A DNA stretch of 64,000 nt from positions 186,001 through 250,000 of the forward strand of contig JBAZTH010000001.1 in the NCBI GenBank assembly GCA_041661965.1, written 5' to 3'. Origin of the DNA: Candidatus Margulisiibacteriota bacterium (lineage in GTDB: Bacteria > Margulisbacteria > WOR-1 > O2-12-FULL-45-9 > XYB2-FULL-48-7). A model generated the notes under the pieces. That model was not told the origin of the DNA, did not search any database, and saw only the letters and a list, made by a program, of their open reading frames with translations. Shown here piece by piece: positions 50,902 to 59,030 of this stretch. Numbering within the stretch: the first letter of the stretch is position 1; every line of letters begins with the position of its first letter. Position numbers and translations under genes: made by a program.

Positions 50902-51831
50902 ATGACTAAGATTGCAAATAGTATCGTTGAGTTGGTTGGCGGGACCCCATTATTGAAGTTGAACAGGTTCGCGGCCGATGTCCCGGCGACGATCCTGGCC
51001 AAGCTGGAGTTCTTTAATCCGGCAAGTTCGGTGAAGGACCGGATCGGCGCGGCGATGATCGAAGCGGGGGAGAAGGCCGGTAAGATCAAAAAGGGGACGG
51101 TGATCATCGAGCCGACTTCCGGCAACACCGGGATCGCTTTAGCCTGGGTCTGCGCCGCGAAAGGATACAAACTGATCTTAACGATGCCCGAAACGATGAG
51201 CGTGGAGCGCCGCAGTCTCCTTAAATTCCTCGGCGCCGAGATCGTCCTGACCGAAGGAGCCAAAGGGATGAAAGGGGCGATCGAGAAAGCCCAGGAGCTG
51301 GCCAAAGAACATAAGAACGCCTATATTCCCCAGCAGTTCGAAAATCCGGCCAATCCGGAAATCCACCGGAAGACAACGGCGGAAGAGATCTGGCGCGACA
51401 GCGGCGGCCAAGTCGATATTTTTGTGGCCGGGGTCGGGACCGGCGGGACGATCACCGGAGTCGGTGAATTTTTAAAAAAGAAGAATAAAAATATTAAAGT
51501 GATCGCGGTCGAGCCGTCCGATTCGCCGGTCTTAAGCGGCGGCCAGCCCGGTCCCCACAAGATCCAGGGGATTGGCGCCGGTTTTGTCCCGAGTGTCCTT
51601 AACCGGTCGATTATTGACGAGATCGTTAAAGTGACCAATGACGAAGCCTTTGAGGCTTCCCGGACGATCGCCAGGACCGATGGAATCCTCGTCGGGATCT
51701 CCAGCGGCGCCGCTTTGCACGCCGCTAAAACCATGGCCGCCAGGCCAGAGAATAAAGGAAAGACTATTATTGCTCTGCTCCCTGACGCGGCCGAAAGATA
51801 CATTAGCACGTTACTGTTCCCGAAAGAATAA
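50902..51831 (+). CDS. cysK: Cysteine synthase (O-acetylserine sulfhydrylase)
   Basis: A 309-residue PLP enzyme making cysteine from O-acetylserine and sulfide. PLP Lys45 in NPASSVKDRIG, the substrate loop PTSGNTGIALA, phosphate-binding GTGGTITGVGEF, and the C-terminal GISSGAALHAA. An AGGAGG ribosome site precedes the ATG. It is the first enzyme of the operon and the source of the cysteine used by IscS. Confidence 0.95.
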   Translation: MTKIANSIVELVGGTPLLKLNRFAADVPATILAKLEFFNPASSVKDRIGAAMIEAGEKAGKIKKGTVIIEPTSGNTGIALAWVCAAKGYKLILTMPETMSVERRSLLKFLGAEIVLTEGAKGMKGAIEKAQELAKEHKNAYIPQQFENPANPEIHRKTTAEEIWRDSGGQVDIFVAGVGTGGTITGVGEFLKKKNKNIKVIAVEPSDSPVLSGGQPGPHKIQGIGAGFVPSVLNRSIIDEIVKVTNDEAFEASRTIARTDGILVGISSGAALHAAKTMAARPENKGKTIIALLPDAAERYISTLLFPKE

Positions 51832-51848
51832 AACAGGAGGAAAATAAA

Positions 51849-53126
51849 ATGACGCATAAAGACGAGACCATCTTATTGCACGCCGGACAGGTCGTTGATT
51901 CCGACACCGGGTCGCGGGCGGTCCCAATTTATCAGACGACTTCGTATGTTTTCAAGGACAGCGAACATGCGGCCAATCTTTTTGGGCTGAAGGAGTTCGG
52001 CAACATTTATACCCGGCTGATGAACCCGACGACCGACGTTCTGGAAAAACGGATCGCGGCGCTTGACGGCGGCGTGGCCGCGCTAGCCGTCGCTTCCGGC
52101 CAGTCGGCGATCACTCTCTCGATCCTGAACATCGCCAAAGCGGGGGACGAAATCGTTTCGGCCGACAATCTTTACGGCGGGACCTACACTTTGTTCGCCC
52201 ACACCTTTGCCAAATTCGGGATCAAGGTGACCTTTGTCGATTCGTCCGACCCGGAGAATTTCCGGAAAGCGATCACTCCGAAGACTAAGGCGATCTACGC
52301 CGAAACGATCGGCAACCCGAAGCTGAACGTGACCGATCTGGAGAAACTGGCCAAAGTTGCCCACGACAACGGGATCCCGCTGATCGTTGACAACACCGCG
52401 ACTCCGTACCTGGTAAAACCAATCGCTTATGGGGCCGACATCGTCGTTTATTCGGCGACCAAGTTTATCGGCGGACACGGGACCTCGCTCGGCGGTTTGA
52501 TCGTCGACTCCGGCAAGTTCAATTGGGAGAACGGAAAGTTCCCGCTGATCACCGAGCCCGACCCGAGCTACCACGGTTTGAAGTTTGTCGATGCTCTCCG
52601 GCCGCTGGGGAATATCGCTTACATTATTAAGGCGCGGGTGACCTTGCTCCGCGATCTTGGACCGGCCCTCTCGCCGTTCAATTCTTTCCTCTTGATCCAA
52701 GGGTTGGAGACTTTGCATTTACGGATCGAACGCCATTCCCAGAACGCCTTAGCGGTCGCGAAATTTCTGGAAAAACACCCGAAAGTGGATTGGGTCAATT
52801 ATCCCGGTCTTGATTCCAGCAAGGACAAGCCGCTGGCCGACAAATATTTGCGCCGGGGGGCGGGGGCAATCATTGGTTTCGGCATCAAGGGGGGGCTGGA
52901 AGCCGGGAAAAAGTTCATTAATAATGTGAAGCTTCTTTCGCACTTAGCTAACATTGGCGATGCCAAGTCGCTGGTCATCCATCCCGCTTCGACGACCCAT
53001 TCCCAGTTGAGCGAGAAAGAACAGCTCGCGACCGGCGTGACGCCCGACTTTATCCGCTTATCGATCGGCATTGAGAATGTTGATGATATAATAGCGGATA
53101 TCGACCAGGCCCTGAACCAAGCGTAG
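51849..53126 (+). CDS. metY: O-acetylhomoserine sulfhydrylase (MetY)
   Basis: A 425-residue Cys/Met-metabolism PLP enzyme. The length (about 425, not 380) and the sequence around TLLLHAGQ-like TILLHAGQVVDSDTGSRAVPIYQTTSYVF fit MetY, which makes homocysteine directly from O-acetylhomoserine and sulfide. PLP Lys205 is in YSATKFIGGHGTSLGG. It lies 18 nt after cysK and 12 nt before metX, its substrate supplier. Confidence 0.92.
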   Translation: MTHKDETILLHAGQVVDSDTGSRAVPIYQTTSYVFKDSEHAANLFGLKEFGNIYTRLMNPTTDVLEKRIAALDGGVAALAVASGQSAITLSILNIAKAGDEIVSADNLYGGTYTLFAHTFAKFGIKVTFVDSSDPENFRKAITPKTKAIYAETIGNPKLNVTDLEKLAKVAHDNGIPLIVDNTATPYLVKPIAYGADIVVYSATKFIGGHGTSLGGLIVDSGKFNWENGKFPLITEPDPSYHGLKFVDALRPLGNIAYIIKARVTLLRDLGPALSPFNSFLLIQGLETLHLRIERHSQNALAVAKFLEKHPKVDWVNYPGLDSSKDKPLADKYLRRGAGAIIGFGIKGGLEAGKKFINNVKLLSHLANIGDAKSLVIHPASTTHSQLSEKEQLATGVTPDFIRLSIGIENVDDIIADIDQALNQA

Positions 53127-53137
53127 GAGGGGTCCTT

Positions 53138-54241
53138 ATTTTACTGGTAGAGACCAAATATTTTGAGTTCCCGGAGCTGTCACTGGAGAGCGGCGAGAAG
53201 CTCGGGCCGGTTACGGTCGCTTACGAGGCCTATGGTTCTCTAAACGACGATAAAAGTAACGCGATCCTGATCTTTCACGCCCTCTCCGGTGACGCCCACG
53301 TTGCCGGCCGCCATTCGCCCGAAGATAAAAAGCCGGGCTGGTGGGATAACATGGTCGGTTCCGGTAAAGCTTTTGACACGGATAAATATTTCGTGCTTTG
53401 CGCCAATGTCCTGGGGGGATGCACCGGTTCGACCGGCCCTTCGTCGGTTAATTCAAAGACTAGCAAGCCCTACGGTCTTGCTTTTCCTTTAATCACCGTC
53501 AAAGACATGGTCAATTGCCAGCTTAAACTGCTCGATTACCTGGGGATCAGAACGCTCCTGGCGGCGACCGGCGGCTCAATGGGGGGGATGCTCGCGCTGC
53601 AATTGGCGGTCAGTGCTCCGGACCGGGTCAAGAACATTATCGGCGTGGCGACCTCGGCTCACGTCTCGGCGCAGAACATCGCTTTCAATGAAGTTGGCCG
53701 GCGGGCAATTATTAGCGATCCTCACTGGTACGGCGGTTCATATTATGATAAAACGCCGCCAAACGATGGCTTGACCATCGCCCGGATGATCGGGCACATT
53801 ACCTATCTAAGCGATAAGACGATGCGCGAGAAGTTCGGCCGTAAAGTCCAGCCGGGGAAGGGTTTCGCCGCCAAGTTTGGCGATCCCCAGTTCGAGGTTG
53901 AAAGCTATCTCAAGTACAAGGGGACGACCTTTACCGAACGGTTCGACGCCAACAGCTATCTTTACATCACCAAAGCGATCGACCTTTTTAACCTGGAAGA
54001 CGAAGGCGGGGGCTCGCTGGTTGAAGCTTTCAAGAAGGCGACCAGCCGGTTCCTGCTTATTCATTTTACTTCCGACTGGCTCTTTCCGGAATACCAGGCG
54101 CTGGAAGTTGTCGACGCGCTGAAAGAGACGGCTAACGTTTCTTACCGGGTGATCGATTCCAGCTACGGGCACGACGCCTTCCTGCTGGAAGAAGAAGCCT
54201 TGACCAAGACGATCGTCAGTTTTCTTGAAGGAGCGAAATAA
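53138..54241 (+). CDS. metX: Homoserine O-acetyltransferase, apparent ATT start
   Basis: An alpha/beta-hydrolase enzyme that acetylates homoserine. Nucleophile Ser147 in TGGSMGGMLALQ, HALSGDAHVAGRHSPED near the oxyanion region, the KPGWWDNMVG motif, ANVLGGCTGSTGPSS, and the C-terminal His in YGHDAFLLE. Conserved sequence (YFEFPELSLESGEKLGPVTVAYEAYG) begins at about 53156, yet the first ATG is at 53351 and would remove the essential HALSGDAH block. No ATG, GTG or TTG precedes it in frame after the metY stop. ATT at 53138 sits 5 nt after a GGAGGGG, giving 367 residues, the normal length. Confidence 0.88.
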   Translation: MLLVETKYFEFPELSLESGEKLGPVTVAYEAYGSLNDDKSNAILIFHALSGDAHVAGRHSPEDKKPGWWDNMVGSGKAFDTDKYFVLCANVLGGCTGSTGPSSVNSKTSKPYGLAFPLITVKDMVNCQLKLLDYLGIRTLLAATGGSMGGMLALQLAVSAPDRVKNIIGVATSAHVSAQNIAFNEVGRRAIISDPHWYGGSYYDKTPPNDGLTIARMIGHITYLSDKTMREKFGRKVQPGKGFAAKFGDPQFEVESYLKYKGTTFTERFDANSYLYITKAIDLFNLEDEGGGSLVEAFKKATSRFLLIHFTSDWLFPEYQALEVVDALKETANVSYRVIDSSYGHDAFLLEEEALTKTIVSFLEGAK

Positions 54242-54843
54242 TGGGTTACCGGACCAAGATCAAACCCGATTACAATATCATCGAAAGCCTGATCCCGGCC
54301 GGGGCCAAGGTCCTCGATTTGGGGTGCGGCGACGGGACCCTTCTTTCCCTGCTGACCGAACGCAAAAAAGTGCAGGGGATGGGGGTCGATATTTACGCCG
54401 ATGGTTTGAATGCCTGTCTTAAAAAGGGACTGCCGGTCCTCCAGCTCGACTTGAACAAGGGGCTCTCTATCTTTAAGGCCGGATCGTTCGATTATGTCGT
54501 CTTGAACATGACCTTGCAGGCAACTTATAATCCGTTGCAGTTGATCCAGGAGATGGTCCGGGTCGGCCGCAAAGCGATCGTCGGCTTTCCGAATTTCGGG
54601 CATTGGAAGCTGGTCCTGAATCTTTTGCTTAGCGAGCGGATGCCGAAAAACAAAACGCTCCCTTACGAGTGGTACAACACGCCCAACATTCGCCTGATGA
54701 CGATCAAGGATTTCCGGGTCCTTTGCCGGGATAACGGGATCAAGATCATCGGCGAAACCTATCTGGGCGAAGATGGTGAAAAGATCGGCGGCCGCCTGAC
54801 CAGTTGGCGCGCCTCCGAAGGGATTTTCCTCCTTTCCCAATAG
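54241..54843 (+). CDS. metW: MetW methyltransferase-like protein
   Basis: A 200-residue Rossmann SAM-methyltransferase-fold protein of the MetW family: KVLDLGCGDGTLLSLL near residue 24, SFDYVVLNMTLQATYNP and the family block GFPNFGHWKLVLNLLLSERMPKN. MetW assists MetX in homoserine acetylation in several bacteria. Its ATG overlaps the metX stop (TAATG). It closes the operon. Confidence 0.95.
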   Translation: MGYRTKIKPDYNIIESLIPAGAKVLDLGCGDGTLLSLLTERKKVQGMGVDIYADGLNACLKKGLPVLQLDLNKGLSIFKAGSFDYVVLNMTLQATYNPLQLIQEMVRVGRKAIVGFPNFGHWKLVLNLLLSERMPKNKTLPYEWYNTPNIRLMTIKDFRVLCRDNGIKIIGETYLGEDGEKIGGRLTSWRASEGIFLLSQ

Positions 54844-54855
54844 CCGGATTTTAGT

Positions 54856-54861
54856 TATAAT
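54856..54861 (+). promoter_or_regulatory. -10 box of malQ (leaderless type)
   Basis: A perfect TATAAT lies 9 nt before the ATG at 54871. There is no Shine-Dalgarno. Confidence 0.5.
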
Positions 54862-54870
54862 AACTCCATC

Positions 54871-56367
54871 ATGCCAAAAAGAGAGAGCGGAGTTCTGCTC
54901 CATATCACGTCGCTCCCGTCCGCCTACGGAATAGGGGACTTAGGCCCCAGCGCCCGCGAATTCGTCGATTTTCTGGCCGAGAGCAAACAGCGTTACTGGC
55001 AGGTCCTGCCGCTTAACCCGACCAATTCCGCTTGCGGCAATTCGCCGTACAGCAGTTTTTCCTCGTACGCGGCGAATCCGTATCTAATTAGCCCCGGGCT
55101 CCTCTTGCGCGACGGTTTGATCACCCGCGAAGATATTGTCCCGTTTCCCCGGCACGCCGAGGATAAGGTCGATTTTGAAGCGGTCCGGCTCTATAAGAAC
55201 CGGATCTTCAAGCTGGCTTTTGAACGTTTTAAGGTTGGCCGCGATAAATGGACCTATGACCTTTTCTGTTCCAACAACAAGCATTGGCTTGATGATTTTG
55301 CTCTGTTCGTCGTCTTGAAAGATCATTTCCAGGGTAAAATGTGGAACACCTGGCCGAAAGAACTGCGCGACCGGGACCATCAGGCTTTAGCCGAAGCGCG
55401 GCGCAACTTCCAGGAAGAGATCGAGCGGGAAAAATTCCAACAATATCTCTTCTTTACCCAATGGGAAGAGTTGAAAAAGTACTGCGCGGAAAAAGGGGTC
55501 AAGATCTTCGGCGATATCCCGATCTACGTCAGCTTTGACAGCGCCGATGTCTGGACCAACCCCCAACTCTTCAAGCTTGATGACGATAAAAATCCGACCT
55601 TTGTAGCGGGCGTGCCGCCGGATTATTTCAGCCAGACCGGCCAACGCTGGGGAAACCCGGTCTATGATTGGGATAAGCTTCGGCAGACCGGTTATGAGTG
55701 GTGGATCAAGCGCTTAACGCATAATCTAGCCTTGTTTGACCTGATCCGGATCGATCACTTTCGCGGGCTGGTCGGTTTCTGGCAGATCCCGGCGGCCGAA
55801 GAGACCGCCGTCAACGGTTCCTGGGTGAGCGTTCCGGCCGAGGACTTTTTCTTCCGCCTGACCAAACATTTCAAACACCTGCCGGTCGTGGCCGAAGACC
55901 TGGGGATCATTACCGATGATGTTCGGGAGACGATGCGCCGCTTCGGTTTCTGGGGGATGAAGGTCCTCCTCTTTGCTTTTGGCGAAGAGAACTCCCATCA
56001 TCCGTATCTCCCTCATAACTTTACGCCGGAGTGCGTTGTTTATACTGGGACTCATGATAACAACACTACGCGCGGCTGGTTCGACCACGAGGCGCGGCAT
56101 GACGAAAAGGAGCGTCTGGCCCGTTATTTGGGCCGGGCGGTACACGGTCACGAGGTTAACTGGGATATGATCCGGCTGGCGCTGGAATCGGTCGCCGCGC
56201 TGGCAATCTTGCCGATGCAGGATCTTCTGGGATTAGGGGAGAAAGCGCGGATGAACAAGCCGGGGACCCCGAAGGGGAATTGGGATTGGCGGATGATCCC
56301 GCACCAAATCACCCCGCAATTAACCTTGAAGCTCTGGAAAATGACCGACGAATACGGCCGGGGCTAA
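54871..56367 (+). CDS. malQ: 4-alpha-glucanotransferase (amylomaltase)
   Basis: A 498-residue GH77 enzyme that rearranges alpha-1,4-glucans. SGVLLHITSLPSAYGIGDLG at the start, the nucleophile region LIRIDHFRGLVGFW, the acid/base Glu in VVAEDLGIITDDV, and YTGTHDNNTTRGW. The ending GNWDWRM is typical. It implies maltodextrin or glycogen use; no other glycan gene is nearby. Confidence 0.96.
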   Translation: MPKRESGVLLHITSLPSAYGIGDLGPSAREFVDFLAESKQRYWQVLPLNPTNSACGNSPYSSFSSYAANPYLISPGLLLRDGLITREDIVPFPRHAEDKVDFEAVRLYKNRIFKLAFERFKVGRDKWTYDLFCSNNKHWLDDFALFVVLKDHFQGKMWNTWPKELRDRDHQALAEARRNFQEEIEREKFQQYLFFTQWEELKKYCAEKGVKIFGDIPIYVSFDSADVWTNPQLFKLDDDKNPTFVAGVPPDYFSQTGQRWGNPVYDWDKLRQTGYEWWIKRLTHNLALFDLIRIDHFRGLVGFWQIPAAEETAVNGSWVSVPAEDFFFRLTKHFKHLPVVAEDLGIITDDVRETMRRFGFWGMKVLLFAFGEENSHHPYLPHNFTPECVVYTGTHDNNTTRGWFDHEARHDEKERLARYLGRAVHGHEVNWDMIRLALESVAALAILPMQDLLGLGEKARMNKPGTPKGNWDWRMIPHQITPQLTLKLWKMTDEYGRG

Positions 56368-56862
56368 TTAGCGGTAGTTGTTGAATTGAAGGGCGATCGG
56401 TAAATTAGCGGCGTTGACCTTCTGCATGACAGCTTGCAAATCATCGATTTTCTTGGCAATCACCCTAACGCTGTCCCCCTGAATTTGCGCTTGAACTTTT
56501 AACCCTGAAGCTTTGATTAATTTAGTGATCTCTTTGGCCTGCTCCTGCTCGATCCCGTTTTTGATCTTGATCGTTTGTTTGACTGTCCCGCCGAGAGCCG
56601 TCTCAATTTTACCAAACTCAAAAAACTTGAGGGAGAGCTGACGGCGGGCCAGTTTTTCCTGCAAAATATTGACGACGTTCTTCAATTTGAACTCGTCTTC
56701 CGAGATTAAAACGATCTTGTCGTCCCCTTGTTTCTCGATGGAGCTGACGCTCCCTTTGAAATCGAAACGGTTGGCCAATTCCTTGACCGCCATTTGCACG
56801 GCGTTATCGAGCTCCTGCAGGTTCGGTTTGGAGACGATGTCAAAGGTATGGTCTTGTGCCAT
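56368..56862 (-). CDS. YajQ-family nucleotide-binding protein
   Basis: A 164-residue DUF520/YajQ protein: FDIVSKPNLQELDNAVQMAVKELANRFDFKGS at the start, ending VMQKVNAANLPIALQFNNYR. Members bind cyclic di-GMP or nucleotides and RNA. It fits the diguanylate cyclase at 43157. It abuts malQ convergently and lies 2 nt after the upstream DJ-1-like gene, forming an operon with it and panD. Confidence 0.93.
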   Translation of the reverse strand: MAQDHTFDIVSKPNLQELDNAVQMAVKELANRFDFKGSVSSIEKQGDDKIVLISEDEFKLKNVVNILQEKLARRQLSLKFFEFGKIETALGGTVKQTIKIKNGIEQEQAKEITKLIKASGLKVQAQIQGDSVRVIAKKIDDLQAVMQKVNAANLPIALQFNNYR

Positions 56863-56864
56863 GA

Positions 56865-57536
56865 TTACTCCTGAAGGGCCGTGATGACCGCTTGGGCGAA
56901 CTCTTCGGCCGCTTCAGCTCCGCTGCCGGTTACAACCTTGCCATCAGTTTCGACCGCCCGGCCGGTAACGTTAACGCCGACACCTTTAAGCGCCCGCTTG
57001 CCGTAAAGCGAAACCGCCGCTTTCTTCCCTTTACCGAGCGCGCCGCCGTTCACCAAGGCGATGGGGGCGAGGGAGAGGCCGCCGATGACCTTATCTTCTT
57101 TGACCGCTTTAGCGATCAGGCCGGTCGCTGTTTCGCTATGGTTATAAACGGTTACCCCTGGTCCGCCGATGAAAATAAGGGCGTCATAATCGGCCGCTTT
57201 GGCGTTCTTCAGGAGCCCGCAATTGACTTTAGCGCCAAACACGCCGTAAGCGGTTTTCGTGGTTGAGGCAACGGAGACCAGCAGGCCGGCCTCTTCAAAG
57301 GTCTTTTTAACCGCGGCAAATTCTTTATCGTCAAATTTACTGGGAGCGACAACGAGCAGGACCTTTTTCCCTTCAACGGACGAACCCGCTTCCGCGGTCG
57401 CTTCTCCGGAGACGAGCTCAACTTTTAAGATCTCGAGCTTATAGTCATCCTTGGGAGCGGGACCGCCCATCGCGGAGACCGGACCGGCAATCAACAAAGC
57501 ACAGAAACAAAGAGACAGCGCAGCAATTCTTTTCAT
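56865..57536 (-). CDS. Exported DJ-1/PfpI-like protein lacking the nucleophile cysteine
   Basis: A 223-residue protein with a signal peptide (MKRIAALSLCFCALLIAGPVSA) and a DJ-1/PfpI domain (KVLLVVAPSKFDDKEF, ALIFIGGPGVTVY, AKAVKEDKVIGGLSLAPIALVN). In most relatives the elbow reads AICIAP; here it is GLSLAP, replacing the reactive Cys by Ser. So peptidase or glyoxalase-type activity is doubtful. Export is also unusual for the family. It overlaps panD by 4 nt. Confidence 0.82.
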   Translation of the reverse strand: MKRIAALSLCFCALLIAGPVSAMGGPAPKDDYKLEILKVELVSGEATAEAGSSVEGKKVLLVVAPSKFDDKEFAAVKKTFEEAGLLVSVASTTKTAYGVFGAKVNCGLLKNAKAADYDALIFIGGPGVTVYNHSETATGLIAKAVKEDKVIGGLSLAPIALVNGGALGKGKKAAVSLYGKRALKGVGVNVTGRAVETDGKVVTGSGAEAAEEFAQAVITALQE

Positions 57537-57874
57537 TTTACTTCATTCCTCCCGTTTACTTTTACTATCTTGGCCTTCAAGGCCTTTGCTTCCTTTAGCG
57601 TTGCCAGGGCGTAGGCGATAATGACGACTTTTTCCCCCTTATGTCCGAGCTTGGCGGCCGGACCGCGGAGCGAGATCTCGCCCGGCCGGCCTTCGATCAC
57701 GTAAGTCTCGAAGCGGTGGCTGTTGTCGAAATTAAGGACGTGGACCTTTTCCCCCGGGACCAGGCCGGCCGCTTTGATCAGCTTTTTGTCGATGGCGATG
57801 CTCCCCTCGTAATAGGGGTGAGTGTCGGTCACGGTCGCCATATGAATCTTTGATTTTAAAACGGAAATCAGCAT
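57533..57874 (-). CDS. panD: Aspartate 1-decarboxylase
   Basis: A 113-residue pyruvoyl enzyme making beta-alanine for pantothenate. It starts MLISVLKSKIHMATVT at 57874, and the self-cleavage site is Gly24-Ser25 in YYEGSIAID, at the canonical position. GHKGEKVVIIAYA is the conserved C-terminal block. A longer reading (to 57988) crosses a promoter and a repeat, and is rejected. It leads the minus-strand operon panD, DJ-1-like, yajQ-like. Confidence 0.95.
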   Translation of the reverse strand: MLISVLKSKIHMATVTDTHPYYEGSIAIDKKLIKAAGLVPGEKVHVLNFDNSHRFETYVIEGRPGEISLRGPAAKLGHKGEKVVIIAYALATLKEAKALKAKIVKVNGRNEVK

Positions 57875-57881
57875 CTCTTTG

Positions 57882-57910
57882 AGTATAGCGAAAAAGCCTT
57901 GATATTTCAA
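57882..57910 (-). promoter_or_regulatory. Promoter of panD (leaderless type)
   Basis: On the minus strand, TTGAAA (57905-57910) and TATACT (57882-57887) are 17 nt apart, 7 nt before the ATG at 57874. This is one of the clearest leaderless cases. Confidence 0.8.
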
Positions 57911-57953
57911 GGAATAAGCTGAAAGCTTAAAGCAATAAGCGGAAACCGTCCTC

Positions 57954-57988
57954 TTGGAAGCCAGCGACAGTATCGTCGCGGCTTCCAA
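57954..57988 (+). repeat. REP-like bulged hairpin E (single)
   Basis: Lower stem TTGGAAGCC/GGCTTCCAA, bulged A on the 5' side, upper stem GCGAC/GTCGC, loop AGTATC. It lies between two divergent promoters and has no inverted partner nearby. Confidence 0.85.
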
Positions 57989-58000
57989 AAAATATCGTGA

Positions 58001-58006
58001 TATAAT
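58001..58006 (+). promoter_or_regulatory. -10 box of the 58017 gene (leaderless type)
   Basis: A perfect TATAAT lies 10 nt before the ATG at 58017 and 4 nt before the ATG at 58011, which favours 58017. Confidence 0.5.
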
Positions 58007-58016
58007 TTAGATGGAC

Positions 58017-58343
58017 ATGAGATTAATAACGATTGGCCTGATATGTTTGCTTGCGATTTCTCCAGTCTTGGCGACTACGGCTGAAGTGGCCGCTGCCGTG
58101 CCGGCTCCTGTCGTGGCCAGCACTGAAGCCAAGCCGGCCAATTTTTTGACCGAATTTGATATTGTTTTTTGGCAAACTGCTCCTTTTGCCGCTCTCTGGA
58201 CCTATGTGTTCGATCGGCTCATTTTTTCTTCTCAACCGGTTCATTGGGACGCGATCGGTATTTTAGGGACGGTGATCTCGGTCGGCAACGCTTCTATCCG
58301 GGCGAATAAGGCAACGCATGATCGAAATTGGCGAAGTTATTAA
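58017..58343 (+). CDS. Small exported/membrane protein, 108 aa
   Basis: Starting MRLITIGLICLLAISPVLA, a signal peptide or first helix, then an Ala/Pro/Val linker, a helix near 50-70 (FAALWTYVFDRLIF) and another near 78-92. No family is recognised. It overlaps the next gene by 26 nt and heads an operon leading to hypA and hypB. Confidence 0.6.
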   Translation: MRLITIGLICLLAISPVLATTAEVAAAVPAPVVASTEAKPANFLTEFDIVFWQTAPFAALWTYVFDRLIFSSQPVHWDAIGILGTVISVGNASIRANKATHDRNWRSY

Positions 58344-58695
58344 GCTTGATGGCGGGCAAGCTGAAGTCCTTTTTCAGCGGAATCCGGCTTGCGGGAACTG
58401 CACCGCCTGCCGGGCCCAGGCGGACGGCACGCTAAAAACAATGGCCGACAACGCGATCGGCGCCAAACTTGGCGAGCGGGTCGAAGTGGAGTTTTCCAGC
58501 CGCTCCTTTGCCCGGGCGGCCCTAATCGTTTTTGGCCTGCCGGTGGTTTTGTTGTTCCTCGGATATTATCTGGGGGGGGTTCTTGGCGCGCTGCTTTTTC
58601 TCCTGGCCAGTTTTGGCCTGATCCTGATCCTGGACCGCTTTTTTTCGAAAAATAACGCACCGAGGATAATTGCCTTATGCACGAAGCGACCGTAG
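58318..58695 (+). CDS. RseC/MucC-family (SoxR-reducing system) membrane protein
   Basis: A 125-residue protein: an N-terminal domain with the cysteine cluster PACGNCTACRA, then VEVEFSSRSFARAALIVF and two helices (about 68-108). This matches RseC/MucC, which is encoded with Rnf (Rsx) genes in several bacteria and is thought to handle electrons or Fe-S for it. The rnf operon starts 1 kb downstream. It overlaps hypA by 19 nt. Confidence 0.85.
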   Translation: MIEIGEVIKLDGGQAEVLFQRNPACGNCTACRAQADGTLKTMADNAIGAKLGERVEVEFSSRSFARAALIVFGLPVVLLFLGYYLGGVLGALLFLLASFGLILILDRFFSKNNAPRIIALCTKRP

Positions 58696-59030
58696 CTGAA
58701 GCGATTTTGAGTCTGGTCCTCCGCTCGATCCCGGAAGAGGTTGTTCGGGTCAAGCGGGTCAATCTGGTCGTTGGCGCTTTCGGCGGGGTGGAGAAAGAAT
58801 CGCTCGACCTTTACTTTAACGCTTTAAGCCAGGGAACGAAAGCCGAAGGGGCGACGTTGGTTATGACGGTCAAGCCGGCCAAACTGACCTGCCGGAGCTG
58901 CGGGGAGCTCTCCTTCTACGATGGCCGGGAAAAACTCCGGGAGACCTGCCTTAAATGCGGCGGACCGAACCGGGTGGAAAAAGAAAAGCTGTTCTATATC
59001 GATAATATTGAGGTAGAAAATGAAAATTGA
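58677..59030 (+). CDS. hypA: Hydrogenase nickel incorporation protein HypA
   Basis: A 117-residue nickel chaperone. MHEATVAEAIL provides the N-terminal Met-His-Glu nickel site, and the zinc ribbon is CRSC...CLKC. It works with HypB to load Ni into a NiFe hydrogenase, which is not in the window. It overlaps hypB by 11 nt. Confidence 0.95.
   Translation: MHEATVAEAILSLVLRSIPEEVVRVKRVNLVVGAFGGVEKESLDLYFNALSQGTKAEGATLVMTVKPAKLTCRSCGELSFYDGREKLRETCLKCGGPNRVEKEKLFYIDNIEVENEN

Noticed and set aside
51849..53126. MetB/MetC (cystathionine enzyme) identity for the metY gene
   Set aside because: The length of 425 residues and the position directly before metX favour O-acetylhomoserine sulfhydrylase; family members are similar enough that some doubt remains.
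57875..57988. 38-residue N-terminal extension of PanD
   Set aside because: It crosses the panD promoter and a repeat hairpin; MLISVLKSKIH is the normal PanD start.
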